Below are positions 14,549 through 14,822 of a DNA stretch of 14,822 bases, one piece after another. The stretch is from JAJBWD01 sp041670885. GTDB taxonomy: Bacteria; Bacillota; Clostridia; Clostridiales; Clostridiaceae. The position numbers and the translations under genes were made by a program. The notes beneath the pieces were generated by a model. The model had not been told where the DNA came from. It did not search any database and was given only the letters and a program-made list of their open reading frames with translations. Location of the stretch: the NCBI GenBank assembly GCA_041670885.1, contig JBAXYJ010000044.1, positions 1 to 14,822 on the forward strand. The letters run 5' to 3'. Position 1 is the stretch's first letter; the number at the start of each line of letters is the position of its first letter.

Positions 14549-14790
14549 GTACAATTTGGCTTATATAGGATATTAAAAGATGTTGATTTCGGCAATTATG
14601 TAAAAAATAAAAGACTGGACAATAAATGGTCCTTCCGAACTTTAGCAGCAAAAACAAGAAATACAATTCCTATAGACATAGAAAAGTTATTAATTTCTAA
14701 TCCAATATTTATTGATTTTATCATAAAAATAACATGGCTGATCTAATAACAGTTTCAGATGTAAATGAATTACTTCAAGATATAAAAAAA
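14549..14790 (+). pseudogene. Degenerate XRE-type helix-turn-helix regulator remnant
   Basis: A plus-strand open stretch (14549-14746) lacks a start codon and ribosome binding site. It encodes FGNYVKNKRLDNKWSFRTLA followed by AKTRN and IEK, matching the helix 1-3 pattern of XRE/Cro HTH domains (typically GxxIRxxRxxxxxSLxxLAxKTG...IExG). It continues NPIFIDFIIKIT, like the usual NP..xFxxKIA segment, and then stops. A further frame gives MADLITVSDVNELLQDIKK up to the stop ending at 14790. The HTH turn looks eroded, and the frame is broken after KIT. It is best read as a decayed regulator gene; the family call is moderate. Confidence 0.5.
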
Positions 14791-14822
14791 TAACAAAGCT
14801 CATAGATACTGCTACGCTGCAG

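Overview
The window is AT-rich, with compact genes, strong AGGAGG-type ribosome binding sites and some TTG starts. It carries uppP, a probable spore small acid-soluble protein (SASP) relative, a CshA-like DEAD-box helicase and several protein families common in clostridia. This points to a spore-forming Firmicute, most likely Clostridium sensu stricto. That assignment is inference from gene content and composition; no rRNA or species marker is present.

Layout. 1-890 (minus): the start of a DUF6930/DUF7309-like protein that runs off the left edge. 1104-1793 (plus): a YjjG/YfnB-type HAD nucleotidase. 1816-2763 (minus): a DUF1848 protein with a radical-SAM-like cysteine motif at its C-terminal end. 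2963-5829 (minus): a tight four-gene operon, in order of transcription a GT-C membrane glycosyltransferase, a polyprenyl-phosphate GT2 glycosyltransferase, and two four-helix SMR/ArnE-ArnF-like proteins. 5830-6230: two hairpin terminators and a 54-codon SASP-like gene. 6322-7149 (minus): undecaprenyl-diphosphatase uppP. 7724-9485 (plus): a DEAD-box RNA helicase overlapping a pentapeptide-repeat protein. 9584-10831 (minus): an unfamiliar GT-A-like protein. 10928-11890 (minus): a probable N5-(carboxyethyl)ornithine synthase. 11991-12245: a decayed gene. 12385-12774 (minus): a coiled-coil protein with tandem heptad repeats. 13112-14017 (plus): a patatin-like phospholipase. 14138-14371 (minus): a small unknown protein. 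14549-14790: debris of an XRE-type regulator.

The most coherent system is the 2963-5829 operon. The GT2 enzyme would load a sugar on undecaprenyl phosphate, the SMR pair would flip it across the membrane, and the GT-C enzyme would move the sugar to an extracellular acceptor. This is the logic of the Gram-negative ArnC/ArnE-ArnF/ArnT and of the Gtr/CsbB-GtcA-YfhO three-component systems, here with an SMR pair in the flippase position. uppP nearby regenerates the same lipid carrier. Other notable items are the helicase/pentapeptide-repeat overlap and a 40-nt hairpin present in two copies 6.3 kb apart, with paired changes that keep the stem.

No tRNA, rRNA, CRISPR array, intact insertion sequence or phage gene was seen.
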